64,000 nucleotides of DNA from Patiria pectinifera (taxonomy: Eukaryota; Echinodermata; Asteroidea; Valvatida; Asterinidae). Shown in pieces: positions 34,501-46,500 of the stretch. The notes under the pieces are model-generated. The model made no database searches and had not been told where the DNA came from. It was given only the letters and a program-made list of their open reading frames with translations. The position numbers and the translations under genes are program-made. The number at the start of each line of letters is the position of its first letter. The stretch's first letter is position 1. Where the stretch lies: positions 1,240,001 to 1,304,000 of the forward strand of contig CM057145.1 of the NCBI GenBank assembly GCA_029964075.1, given 5' to 3'.

Positions 34501-37500
34501 AAATACATGTATGATGTGACTTGTGATGGACTAATTGTGATGGATTTGTGATTTGGCTTTTGGTGGACCTTTGAATTGACTTGTGATTTAACTTATTAAC
34601 ATTATCTAATCAGTGGTTTAACTTGTGATCTTGTCTTCATACTTGACTCGTGAAGTTCTGGGTTACGACTCTGTGAATTATCTTCTCCGCGCAGGTTCTA
34701 ATATGTTCAACGGCCTGTGGTCAGCTACGTCCTCTCTCAGTGGGGGCTACGGACGACCAACTTCTGACTACAGTTCAAGGGCATGCACATGTTCCTGTAA
34801 TGAGGTTGAATTGACTGTAGACTGCACGGGGACTACCACAGTGTATGTTTATTAACTTCAATGGCTCTGTTGAATATTATGCACATATTGACTGCTTGGA
34901 GTGGTGTTGCAAAACTAGACTTCTGAGGTGATCCATGGAGCGGTCTGGTTTCCCAAGGCATAGCCCAGGGAAACGGAACGTTCCACGGATCACCGAGGAA
35001 GACTCGTTTTACTATGTTCACTGCAAGATAAAGTGCTCAGTAAATTTTTATGTACTTTTTTGTGGTATGACAAGCGTGAGTTTCATGATAATCGTTAGTT
35101 CAATCACCGGCGCCCATGCAGTTGAACAACGTTTCAAAACTAAACAATCATGATGCGCGCGCACAGGCGATCCAATCAAAGACTTTAAATGGGAGCTATT
35201 ACCGGTCCCCATATCTTTAGGGGGGAGGAGGGGAACAGTCTAGGAGCAGGTGTATGGACCCTGTGCACAAGTGCCCCCTCAACGCTTACAAATGGAGAGT
35301 TGGGGGAGATCACTTGGAGGGTGCAGACCAGTAAATCGGTCGGAAATTGCCTACGCCGGCCAAATCACGATTTGCATGCCCTCAAAATCTTCAGTATTTG
35401 AGCATGCTTTGGGCCATGAACTTGAGGGTTTGTAAAAAATATGGGTGGAAGCCGTGCACAGGACTGGGAGCTTGCAGTTCTGTGTAATTTGGATGTAATT
35501 TGGACCCTAAAAGCGCTCTATTTTGCAATGGAGTGTAGGCATCGTTTTTCAAAATGGCGATGGGCTTCAGGACTATTTTCAGGGGTGATCATCGTCAGAT
35601 GGAAATTTCTCCTAAAAGTCATCAGTTGACCCCCCCCCGAAAATTGAAAAGAAAATGAAAGATTATGAAATAAGCTTTAATTTGATGTGTGTCTCGAACA
35701 CCTTGGAGAGTTGTGAGTATTTTTCCCGAATTTCTGAAGTGGGAGCATTTACCATTGGGGTCTATGGAAGTTTATTTACTGGTCCGCTACCTGGAAGGAC
35801 ATTTGAGTGCATTGTTGACAAGTGTCTAGTCAAGGGGCTAGACGTTGTATCATTTGATACGCGATAACCCGGCGCCGCAAGAGGGCGTTATCATGACCAG
35901 CCAATATCACCCATGAACCTGTCAGGAACAACGTCTAGGGAAATTCCGAAAATCTCCCCCCGAAAAAGAAGGGAAACTATTGCACATGCGCTACTTCTGC
36001 AGTTACGGTCCTTTTTCAGCCCCACGCATACTACACACCACAAAAATACTGACCAGCGCTGCACAAGTCTTGCAGCATACTGGAAGACGAAATTTAAGAG
36101 TTTGGTTCGGAACTACAATGAATTGTTTAGAATGCGCGCACTAGGCCAAACAGGTGCGCGCGCATTACACAACCAATACAAATTTCCCTAGACGTTGTTC
36201 CTGACAGGTTCGTGATATTGGTTGAAATATGTTAAACTTTTACGAACTCGCAGCGCGAATACTTGCCACGACGTCACAAATTCGCGTTCGCTTTCGCTTT
36301 CGCGCATAGTATGAACCGGGCTTACATGTAAGTATGATACAAAGACACTATGGGTCTGTGAACATTTGGGCAGGTGCGTATGTGCGCACGAGCCATATAC
36401 GAACGAACCAGTACGCGCATGCAGTTTGTAGAGCCCAGTGGGGCTTTCAAAAGTGGAAACAGAGCATCATCTTCTGTTCATGCATATAGAATCTGTAACT
36501 GCAGCCGATTTCACGAAAAGTGCGCAGCTGCGCAATGTTTTAAATTATTTAAACATCTTGGATGAGGATAAAAACAGCATTTACGACGGCTGTTTTACGA
36601 CGGTTGTGTGTGTGAATTTGTTCGTTAGCAAAACAGTCGTTGGATCACCTCAGCCTGCCATTTTGAAAATTATTTTGTCCGTCTATCTTCGGAATCGTTC
36701 GGCAACTCTAAAAAATTACGTTACGAGTAAAATAGAAATTCATTTACTTCAAACGTAACGTTGTGAGTGTCTTGTTTCAACCTTGATAAGTTGTGCAACA
36801 ACGGGCTCCACGACAGTCCTGATTTGCTGGTAGAATTTGTCATTTTCAGTCGCTACGCCACAACTTACGCCACCTAAAATGATTGTGCAAGCTACGCCAT
36901 CATTTATTGTACACGTCGCGGACTTACGCACTGTCCAACTTTTGTGGAATGTGTCACAAGTGAAATGTTGCGCAGCATGAAATTTGGGCACAAGCAGAGT
37001 TGCAGAGTGAAATCGGCTGCTGATGGTTCTTGTTCACATTATATTTGTTGTTTGTATTTTGTTTTACTTTTCTCCACAAAGGACATTGAAGAACTACAAC
37101 TTTGACAATCTGACCATCCATACATTCAACCCTGGAACCACAGAAATGTAAGTTCATGTGTGCACCGGTACATGTACCTCAGGACTTTGCCCCATGTGTC
37201 TCATACCGTACTGGACTTCTTCCATATCGTGAGCCACAAAGCGATGAGTGCTAAATTTCCTGCAAAGTTGTGTTTTCCTGAATTTGAAATCGAGACAGTT
37301 GTTACAATACATGTGCCTGTTTAAAAAACGAGAACAAAATTAATTCCCTACATCTTGATATTTAGTTACCCTGTAATTTTGAGGGGTAATTGGTAATGTG
37401 GAAAAGTTTGAAATTACTTGCAGGATTTTTAGAGGATAACTAGATGTTTATAGAGGTTGGGAGTTTGTTCCTGCTTTTTATCTTGATATTTTTGCCTCTG

Positions 37501-40500
37501 TTGTAAACATGAAGTGGAAAAAATGAATAGTTAAGTTTTGTTTGACTTGTGATTTTACTTGTATGACTTGTGATTTAAGTCAATATTGACTTGTGTTTTG
37601 CTTGTAATCGACTTCTGATTTTACGGTACTTGTTATTGACTTGTGATTAAAGTTCTTGACTTGTGGTTTTGCTTGTAATTTGACTTCTGATTTGACTTGT
37701 GATTGGACTTGTGAAACTTGTGATTGACTTGTGATTGACTTATGATTTGAGTTGTGATTGACTTGTGATTTGAGTTGTGATAGACTTTTGAATTGAATTT
37801 GTGATTGACTTAGGTATGACTTTGGATTTTGCTTATGATTAACTGAGCTATACCTAAGCCTTCATTATAAAGATGGTCTTCCTGATAAGGATTGATATTA
37901 TTCCCATGAAGTGTTCTTGAAACTTCGGTTTCATATTAGATGTGACATTCTTGAAACAGAACATGGACCCAACTTGAGCCAGAGTCACCCAAGAGGGGAG
38001 CTCAAAATGAATCCCCTGAACGCAAAGCTGAGATGAAACCAAAGTTAAAAAAAGAGTTAAAGTTTAGATGCATACACGCAGAGCGCCCTCTGTAGCCCAC
38101 GCATGGAGCCCTTGTGTTGGTAAAAATAATAATAATGATAATACCCTGTGCTTATATAACGCAGTTCCAAATTAATGATCAATGCGCTTTACCAACAACA
38201 AAAAAAGAAACAAAAACAGATACATTGAAAGAGTAAATCACATAAGAGATCAGGCAAACAGGTGTGTTTTGAGGAGGCTTCTGAATGTTTGTGGGCTAGG
38301 AGCCAGTCTGATGGTTGATGGGAGATCATTCCACAATCTAGGGGCACAGATAGAGAATGACCTCTCCGCAACGATCCTTTGGCCCCATGGCACCACGAGC
38401 CGGGTTGTGTCTGTGGCAGTGCGTAATCCGGTTCGAAAAGGTTTGTAGGATGAAATGCTGTTTGAGAGGTATATGGGAGTGAGACCGTGGATTGACTTTA
38501 ATACATATGGTACCATTTGCAGAATTGTATTTGCAGAATTTGTTTTTGGTTTTTTTGTCCAGAACTATTGTTGGTGGTCTCAAGAACGTCGACCGGGATG
38601 CATTCAGCCTTCTGGACAAGCTCACTAAACTGTAAGTTTGTCAGGATTTTCTTGAATAAATAGTCTAAGTCGTAGTCTACTTGAATTTGTTCTATATGTT
38701 CGACACTGACTGACTGACTCACTTTTACTTGTCTGTTGGCAGTGCTATAGACTTACGTTGTGCAAACCTGACCCAAACCGACCCAACCCGAAACTGGTTT
38801 CAATTTGGGTCAGTTTTTCCATCATTTTAGTAGGTTTGTGTTTACGTTTTTTCGTTTTTTTTCCCCTGATATTTTGTCGGGGTGGGTTGAGTCGGTTGAC
38901 GGGAGTTCAGATCGGTCTCGGTTCGAATAGGTCTTTATCTATAATGTTTCGGGCTGGTTAGGCCTGGTCAACAAAACCCGATGCGCAATATTACTATGGA
39001 CCAATCAATTGCAAGTTGCCCACTTTTGTGATTCCTGGCCTGGCTTTCCACCATTACTGGGACGCTCCAGGCTTAAGGTCAAAATACACCTGGTTCACCA
39101 ATCATTCCAGATAGAACTTTAGGGGAGTCAGGTTGGCGTAGCGGTACTTTCCTCGCCTTCCACCACTGCGTCCCGGTTTGGAATCCCGCCTGGGCCAATA
39201 TGTGGATTGGGTTTTCAGTCCCTGCCTGATTCCGTGGGTTTTCCTCAGAATATTCCTCTGGGCCTTTCCTCCCACTTCTAAAACTGTAATTTCTTGTCAT
39301 TGTCATCTCTCTAGGTTTCTTCAGGCTTTCGAGCTACAGTGCTTCTAGGGTACTTTTGAGGGTGACTGCTCTATGTTCCGACACCCCTATGTTCCGACAA
39401 CCTAGATTGTGTTACTCCCGGTTAGGGTTAGGGTTAGGGTTAGGGTTAGGGTTAGGGTTAGGGTTAGGGTTAGGGTTATAGGAATAGGAATATGTGCAGT
39501 CGGAACATACGGGTGTCGGAACATAGAGGTGTAACCCTTTTGAGGAATTCTTTGTTTTATTACCAGAAAGAAATTAAAGAAAAATCTTAATGCCTTTTCT
39601 TATCGTTGCCCGCTTCAACAGGAAGCGTTTTCCAACAGCAAAGGAATCATTGCCTGATTGGGAGGTGGCTGTGAGGCAGGTTCTGTAATCCTCTCCCTCC
39701 ATTCAGAGCAGAGCACTACGAATGCTGGGGCTTGCAGCTTATTATGAATAGCCATTGTGCGGCAGGATTGTTGTGTCAATTGGCTAGCCATGTAGAGCAC
39801 ATAATAGTACAGCCCTATGTGCAGAGATAATCTCTCCATTCAACAAAAGAGGATCAACTCCACAGACTAATGCCCCTTTCACACCCTAGGCTCTACATAT
39901 ATGTGATGAGTTGTCCAGCAGCCACAACAGAACGTAATCCTATAAGCTCTCTATTGTTGAGCAAAGTCCATGAGGAGTTGAGTGCACCCAATGGTGAAGG
40001 GTTTTGGTGGCCAGTCTGTATCGTTGCCGGCTTCACTGTGTGTGGGGGGCTTATCGTTTTTCTATCAGGAATGATTGGTGGTGAACCAGGTGTATTTTTA
40101 AATTAAGCCCCCAAGGCTTATGTTGGTATTTGACATCATGCACTCCCCTAATAAAGGGACATGTTCAGCAGAGATAAACAAATAGTCCATCATTTGTAAT
40201 TAGTGCATTTTGTTCGTTTGAAGCAACAAAAGTGTTCAAAATCTAATGAAGGATACTGAACAACTTACTTGATGAAGTTTCAGCTTCAGCTTCAGCTTCA
40301 TATTCCAAGAAAAACAGCATTCTAATATCTCACTTTAAAATCAAAAGTTGCTAAATCATGTTTCGAATTGTTTTGAATTGCAGCTTTACGCGATGTCGCG
40401 CACTGATCCGACGAATTATAGCAACCGCCTGCGCCTGTGCGTCGTTCCAATGCTTGTGCGTGCTGCGCCGAATAACAAAACTAATTTAAATTTTCCTACG

Positions 40501-43500
40501 GCGCTTCTTAAGAAGCACCGTTGGAAATGCCTTCTTTCGTTAATTTCTTCAAAATGAGAGCTTGCCAGAAAGGATAATTTCACAGGGAGTTTAGTCCCCT
40601 TACTATCTTTCAACCAGTATGTTTTTCAACAATAATTACGCCAGTTACTTTTTTGGATAGCTGCAAATGATGGACTCGGGCTTTAATGCAGAGCACCTTT
40701 GTCGCTCATTGCTTCTCTCCACCCAGGAGTAAATGGGTACCTGTGAGGGCAGAGATGGTTATTGCGATTGATTTTAGCTGCTTTGCGCCGAAATGGCAGC
40801 ATCGAGCTGTATACTGCCCAGGGACAGTGGCGTACGAGCACGGTCAATTTTATTGGGGGGTAAAAGTTTTTCCAAAAGGGCACCGTGTTGAAATGTAGAC
40901 ACATTTTCTCCCCGGACACTTGGCCTCCATAAAATCAAATAGTGGGGCTGGTTGGTACCATCTGTCAGTAGCGGCGCTGTTCAAAACCGACAATTATGGA
41001 CACTAACGGACAATATATGGGGCTTTTAATTGCGACGCATGCGCAAAATTAACAAAAAATGGCACTCGCAACAGCCGATCGCACCAAAAAGGCCACCACT
41101 TACTTTTAAAAGGGCCACTTGTTCAGAAAAAAAAGGGGCACTCTTTACAAAATTTTGGGGCTAAGCGCTGGTGAAAAAAGGGCTTTTGAATAAGAAAGGG
41201 CAGTCTTTACAAAATAATGGGGCAGGGGGTAAATACTCCCTGCCCCCCCTCCCCCCTCCTCCCCCTCCCCCTCCCCCCCCCCTCTGGCTACGCCTATGAG
41301 GGAGCTGAGAGAAAAAAATTGTTGAGCATGTTTAGTAACTTTATAAAGCGTTCTGAAACAAAAATAAAAATCGGACAAATCAACAATGCCGCGCAAAGAG
41401 CAATTTAATCAGCCAGCAAATGTAAGAAATGCTTTTCTTTTTAGGGTAGCTAGGCCAATTCTTTTTGATGTGCTTTTGTAAAATAAACAATAAAAATCGA
41501 TCGCTGTGTATTTGTTTTTTTAACACTCAGTCTGATCATGCGTGTGATTGAAACTGGCACTTGTCTTGGCAGCGACGTAATAAACATGAATAAGTTTAGA
41601 TTATACCCAGTACTTGGAAGTCCTATGAACGTTTCACTTGCATAATAATTTTATTTATTTCAAACATTAGGGTTTAGTCTAGTCTTTAGTTCAAGTAGAC
41701 CTGCTTTTAATAAGGGAATAAATGTGTGCTCCGGAGGCGAGGGTAATTATCAGCACCCAGACTCTAAGCGGTCTTAAACAGAGTGATAAATACCGACCGA
41801 GCACACATTTATTCCCATTCATAAATACCTTTTCGGTAAAAAAAAATCAAATAATTCGTTAAAAAATCCCGATTTTGTTCAACAAGTTCACTTCATGCTT
41901 TTTGAAACATCCCTCTAGCAAAATAATGGAGTGTTCAGCTGGCGAGAAAGATGTAAACAACCCTTTTAAGGAAATTGACGCGCGCGTAGCATGTTCTGCG
42001 CGATGTCGCGCAGAACGCACCTGGGGCGTTGTGTTTTGAATTTAGAACTATAAAATTCTGACTCGCTGGTAGTGTTGCGCATGCCTACGTGAGGATTGTG
42101 AACGGTCAACCAATGAGATTGTAATAGGCACTGGATTTTTAGGAGTCCACATTTTATTGTGACACTGGAAAAGTGTTTAAGACCAGCTAGCCATGTCTTT
42201 ATCATCCGTTTAAGACCGGCCACGTGACGGGCTCTCGACCAATAGGAATAGCTAAACTGTCTGAGGTATTTATGAATAGTTTTTAAAGCAGTTTGTTTAT
42301 GAAAGGTATACATGTATGATCAATATCCTTATTCATGCAAATTGTTTGATTGGCTTTACCACCCACAGGGAGACCTGGTCATTTTTTAAAAAACTTAATA
42401 AAGATGTATTAAAGTTGCAGCATATATGGCAGCCACATTTATGTGTTCGTATAGCTCGTATGTATATGCATATTTTTGAAAAAAATTAGTTTTTTATGAA
42501 TAATACAACTTTTGGAGATTCAGAATACAGTTTTTTGATCCCAAAGGTTGGCAGGTCTGCCTGAGCACCAATGCTGGAGGATACGTGCGCTTTATAAATA
42601 CACTTCATTATTATTTCATAATTACAATTGACACCATTTTGAATTTTCTCCCAGGACAATACTCAACACAGATATTTTCCAGATTTGTCCAACTGTAAAA
42701 GTTTAGAGGAGCTGTAAGTACATATATAGCTGACTGCAGCTTACAGCTATAGACTTGCGTTGTCGTATCGAAGCACACTTCTGAATTTGCCTCCTCAGCT
42801 TCAGCATATGTCCTTGCAAGAGCATCGGCTCTGGCAAATTTCACCTTCAGCTCAATTTCTCGTCTTCTCTGCTCCAATTTGAGACGGCGCTGCTGGGTTT
42901 CGATTTGAACTTGAAGAGTTTCAAGTTCAAGGGCATTCTGCTCCTCCATGGCCTTGGCCTCTGCCTCAAGTGCAGCCTTTTCTGCCTTGGCTTTGATGTG
43001 GGCACTGGAGGTCGATGACTTCACTGATGAAGTAGTTGATCCGGCATGGAAGAGTTGGTGTAACTGGTAGCCATGCTGGCTGGAAGAGTCACCGACATTG
43101 ATATCGTCGACTCCCTCATGTTCCACTGTAGGTTCTCCAACGCCATCGTTCATGATATCACCGACATTGATACTGTGGAATCCCTCATGATCCACTGTAG
43201 GTCCTCCAACGCCATCGTTCTCATTATTGAGGTGGTCCATAATGGGAAAGTCTCATAGAAGTTCCAGAGATCGTACAAAACTAATATAGCCGACTACAGC
43301 TATAGACTTGCGTTGTCATATGGTTGTGAAGAAAATTGTCCCATGGTACAATATACGCTTCCTTTAAGTCTTTATTTACAGTTCAATCAAGTAGAATCAA
43401 TTGCAGAAATGAGGTTTTGATGTACCGGTACAGATGTAGGATGGAAGTAATGAAGTACGGAAGTATGGAAGAAAGTACAGTAGGAAGTGCGGTAGGAAGA

Positions 43501-46500
43501 AAGGAAGGTTTTGCTGAAAAAAACAACAAAATATAAGGGGAAATTATAAACTAATATAAATGGTACAAAAAGTAAATGGGTACACAAAAAAGGAAATAAA
43601 CAATTAGATATTAAACTAGTAATAATTCAACTATAAGATAATTGAAGAAAATCTATGTACTTACTTACGCTGGGGGTGTTGCCAAAATCGGGTGTCTAAC
43701 TGTGTGTAAACTAACTGTGTGTAAAACTAACGGTGTATAAAAACAGGTGTTGTAGGTTTGGACACTAGCAACAGAATGATGGGAAAATGGGCTAAAACTA
43801 TTGTCAATGCACAGACAGTGTCCTAACAGGGTGAAATTATGGCACCTTCTGGAGTTGGGGAAGGTTGCTATGGGGACCGCCACCCAGGCCTGGCAGAGTT
43901 GGGCAAAACAAGGTCGTACAGGGATCGGGGACTGTGGTCAAGAGATCTTAGTCTAGTCTTAAGTTCAAGTACCGGAAGACCTGCTTTTAATGGTTTTTAA
44001 AGCAGTTTGTTTATTTATAAGGTACATGATCAATGTCTTAAATTCATGCAAATTGTTTGATTGGCTTTACCACCCACAGGGAGACCTGGTCATTTTTTTA
44101 AAAACTTAATAAAGATGTATTAAAGTTGCAGCATGGCAGCCACATTTATGTGTTCGTATAGCTCGTATATATATGCATATTTTTGAAAAAATTAAGTTTT
44201 TTTATGAATAATACAACTTTTGGAGATTCAGAATACAGTTTTTTGATCCCAAAGGTTGGCAGGTTTCGCCTGAGCACCAATGCTGGTGGATACGTGCGCT
44301 TTATAAATACACTTCATTATTATTTCATATTTACAATTGACACCATTTTGATTTTTCTCCCAGGACAATACACAACACGGATATTACGACTTTTCCAGAT
44401 TTGTCCAACTGTACAAGTTTAGAGGAGCTGTAAGTACCTACATGTATTTAATTTTCACCACCATAGTTTAAAGGGAAAGTACAACATTTGCAAACATCAA
44501 AAAATAAAACTACCAAATCATTTTGAAATACCTTGCTGGACTGTTAGTGAATGACAGTGTAAAGCATCCTGTAAAATCATGGCACCTGGTATACTGTCAT
44601 TTTCAAGAAAAGTGGTATTTTTGTATCAATTTCCAACGCTGATCGGCCGGTCAGCGTTGGAAAAAAAACTGGTTTTTTTCAAATACTGGCCCCAGTTGAC
44701 CATCGCACTTGTTTGCAATCGATTACACACCTATGAACAGGTACAAGCCAGCTAGACTGGTTCCCTGACCTTACAATTCCCCAATGTATGTAAAGTGCTC
44801 TGTTTCTTCTTAAATGGAGTCAGGGAACCAGACTACAGGAAAATGATTGTTTTTCTTGGTTTTTATAGCATTTTTGAACCCAAAACCTCAAAAAAGTCAG
44901 TGTAACTATATTTGCTATATATTTCCAACCCCCCAATTCCATCCATTTCTGAAAATTACAGCAAAAGCAAATGATGTACAAGTACATGTACATGTAACTA
45001 CCGGGGGGGGGGGGGTTAATATCTTTCCTGCTTTTGGTTTTGAAAAATGAATAGCGCTGTACTGAATATGAGATGTGGTTTATATGAACATCTTCATCCC
45101 TTAAACTTTCATTAAAAGTCCATTTCTCTGTGAAAAGAATCTTTAAGAGATGTTTCACGGACATTTACATGGGGCTTATATAGGACTAATCCTGTAAGGG
45201 TATTTTCACGTTTTTTTAATGACCCTGGCCACTGAGGATTATCATTGGTTGTACATGTACATAATGTACACTGGGTCTATCTCCATGGGTAAACAAAGGA
45301 CTTACTACGGACTCCTAATCTGGCTTAGTATGTGGAAAAATCCGTGAAAATTTAGTTAACTGTAATTTCAAGGGAAAATGGCTCTTGAACAAATTTTTTA
45401 AGGGATGAAGATGTTCATAGTGTCATATTATGCCCTTTATTAAATTTCCCCAACAAACCAAACAAGTCTGAATTCACTAAGGCTGTCTATATTCGAATTA
45501 TTTAGTATTCGTTCCAACTGCGTTTGATCAAATATTTGAATATTCGAAACTCGTTGATCAATTTTACACACACAAGCTGCAGCTCCATGCCACGTCTGTC
45601 AAATGTTGCACACGAAGCGCTCCGTTTAAAAATTGCAAGCTGGACTGTTTTTCGGCAAGTATTTTGTAACTGTCAAGGGCTTTAGCCTTTCAAAATGATG
45701 CTCAATGAACTAGTCTGAGTATCACCCGTTATCCATGGAGCCAAGTCTCCTGTATAACGTCTGGTATGTCTTGACATGCAGATATATGCAAGCCGTGCGC
45801 TAGCCAGTCAGAGTCGTTTTTACTAAATCATGACGTCGTTTTATTCCGAAATCAGGGCTAAATGGTATGATTTGGTCACTTCGAATGCAGTGTTTTGTAA
45901 TACAACAACATCCTGGCGCGGTATCGCATAACATGATACAGAGTGTGTGACACTTTTTTGTTATCCATTGTCTATGACACGTAATTGGTGAATGACCGAA
46001 GACCCGATATAGAGAGCCCTCACTGATTGGTCAAAATCTAGGAGGTCAAGAGGCGGGGTCTTGCCTAATTAATTAGCAAATCTGTTCACCATGGCATTCA
46101 CTGTGGTCTATGACATTGTACAAAGACTAACAATAAATAATGAAAGGTTTGCGGAAACACCATGTGCGAATAATTTCTCAACTAAGAGAATGGTTCTGAA
46201 AAGAACCAGAGGTATAAACTCGACGTTCCGGTCATTATACTCTGACCGTCTTCAGGAGAGTGCCTAAACTCTAAACACTTCATTGACTTCGCCTTTTGCT
46301 ACTTAAGTATTCACTTTCTTAGAGTTTTAAGCACTCTCCTGAAGACGGTCAGAGCATACTGACTGGAACGTCGAGTTTATACCTCTGGTTCTTTTCAGAA
46401 CCATTCTCTTAGTTGAGAAATTATTCGCACATGGTGTTTCCGCAAACCTTTCATTATTTAGTATCTCCACCATGCAAAGCCTCAAATCTTACTTAAGACT

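Larger units (their letters stand above)
39068..40112. mobile_element. 1.0-kb TIR element with nested SINE and TTAGGG unit
   Basis: AATACACCTGGTTCACCAAT followed by CATTCC at the left is mirrored by GGAATGATTGGTGGTGAACC followed by AGGTGTATTTTTAAATTAAGCC at the right. Between them lie a SINE-like block and the inverted-repeat TTAGGG unit. Confidence 0.65.

Noticed and set aside
38250..38516. Small minus-strand host gene
   Set aside because: The APRLWNDLP and KTHLF pattern and microsatellite tail identify a truncated non-LTR retrotransposon.
39420..39478. Chromosome end or fusion point marked by TTAGGG
   Set aside because: The run is inside a gene intron and neatly bordered by inverted repeats, so a mobile or foldback unit explains it better.
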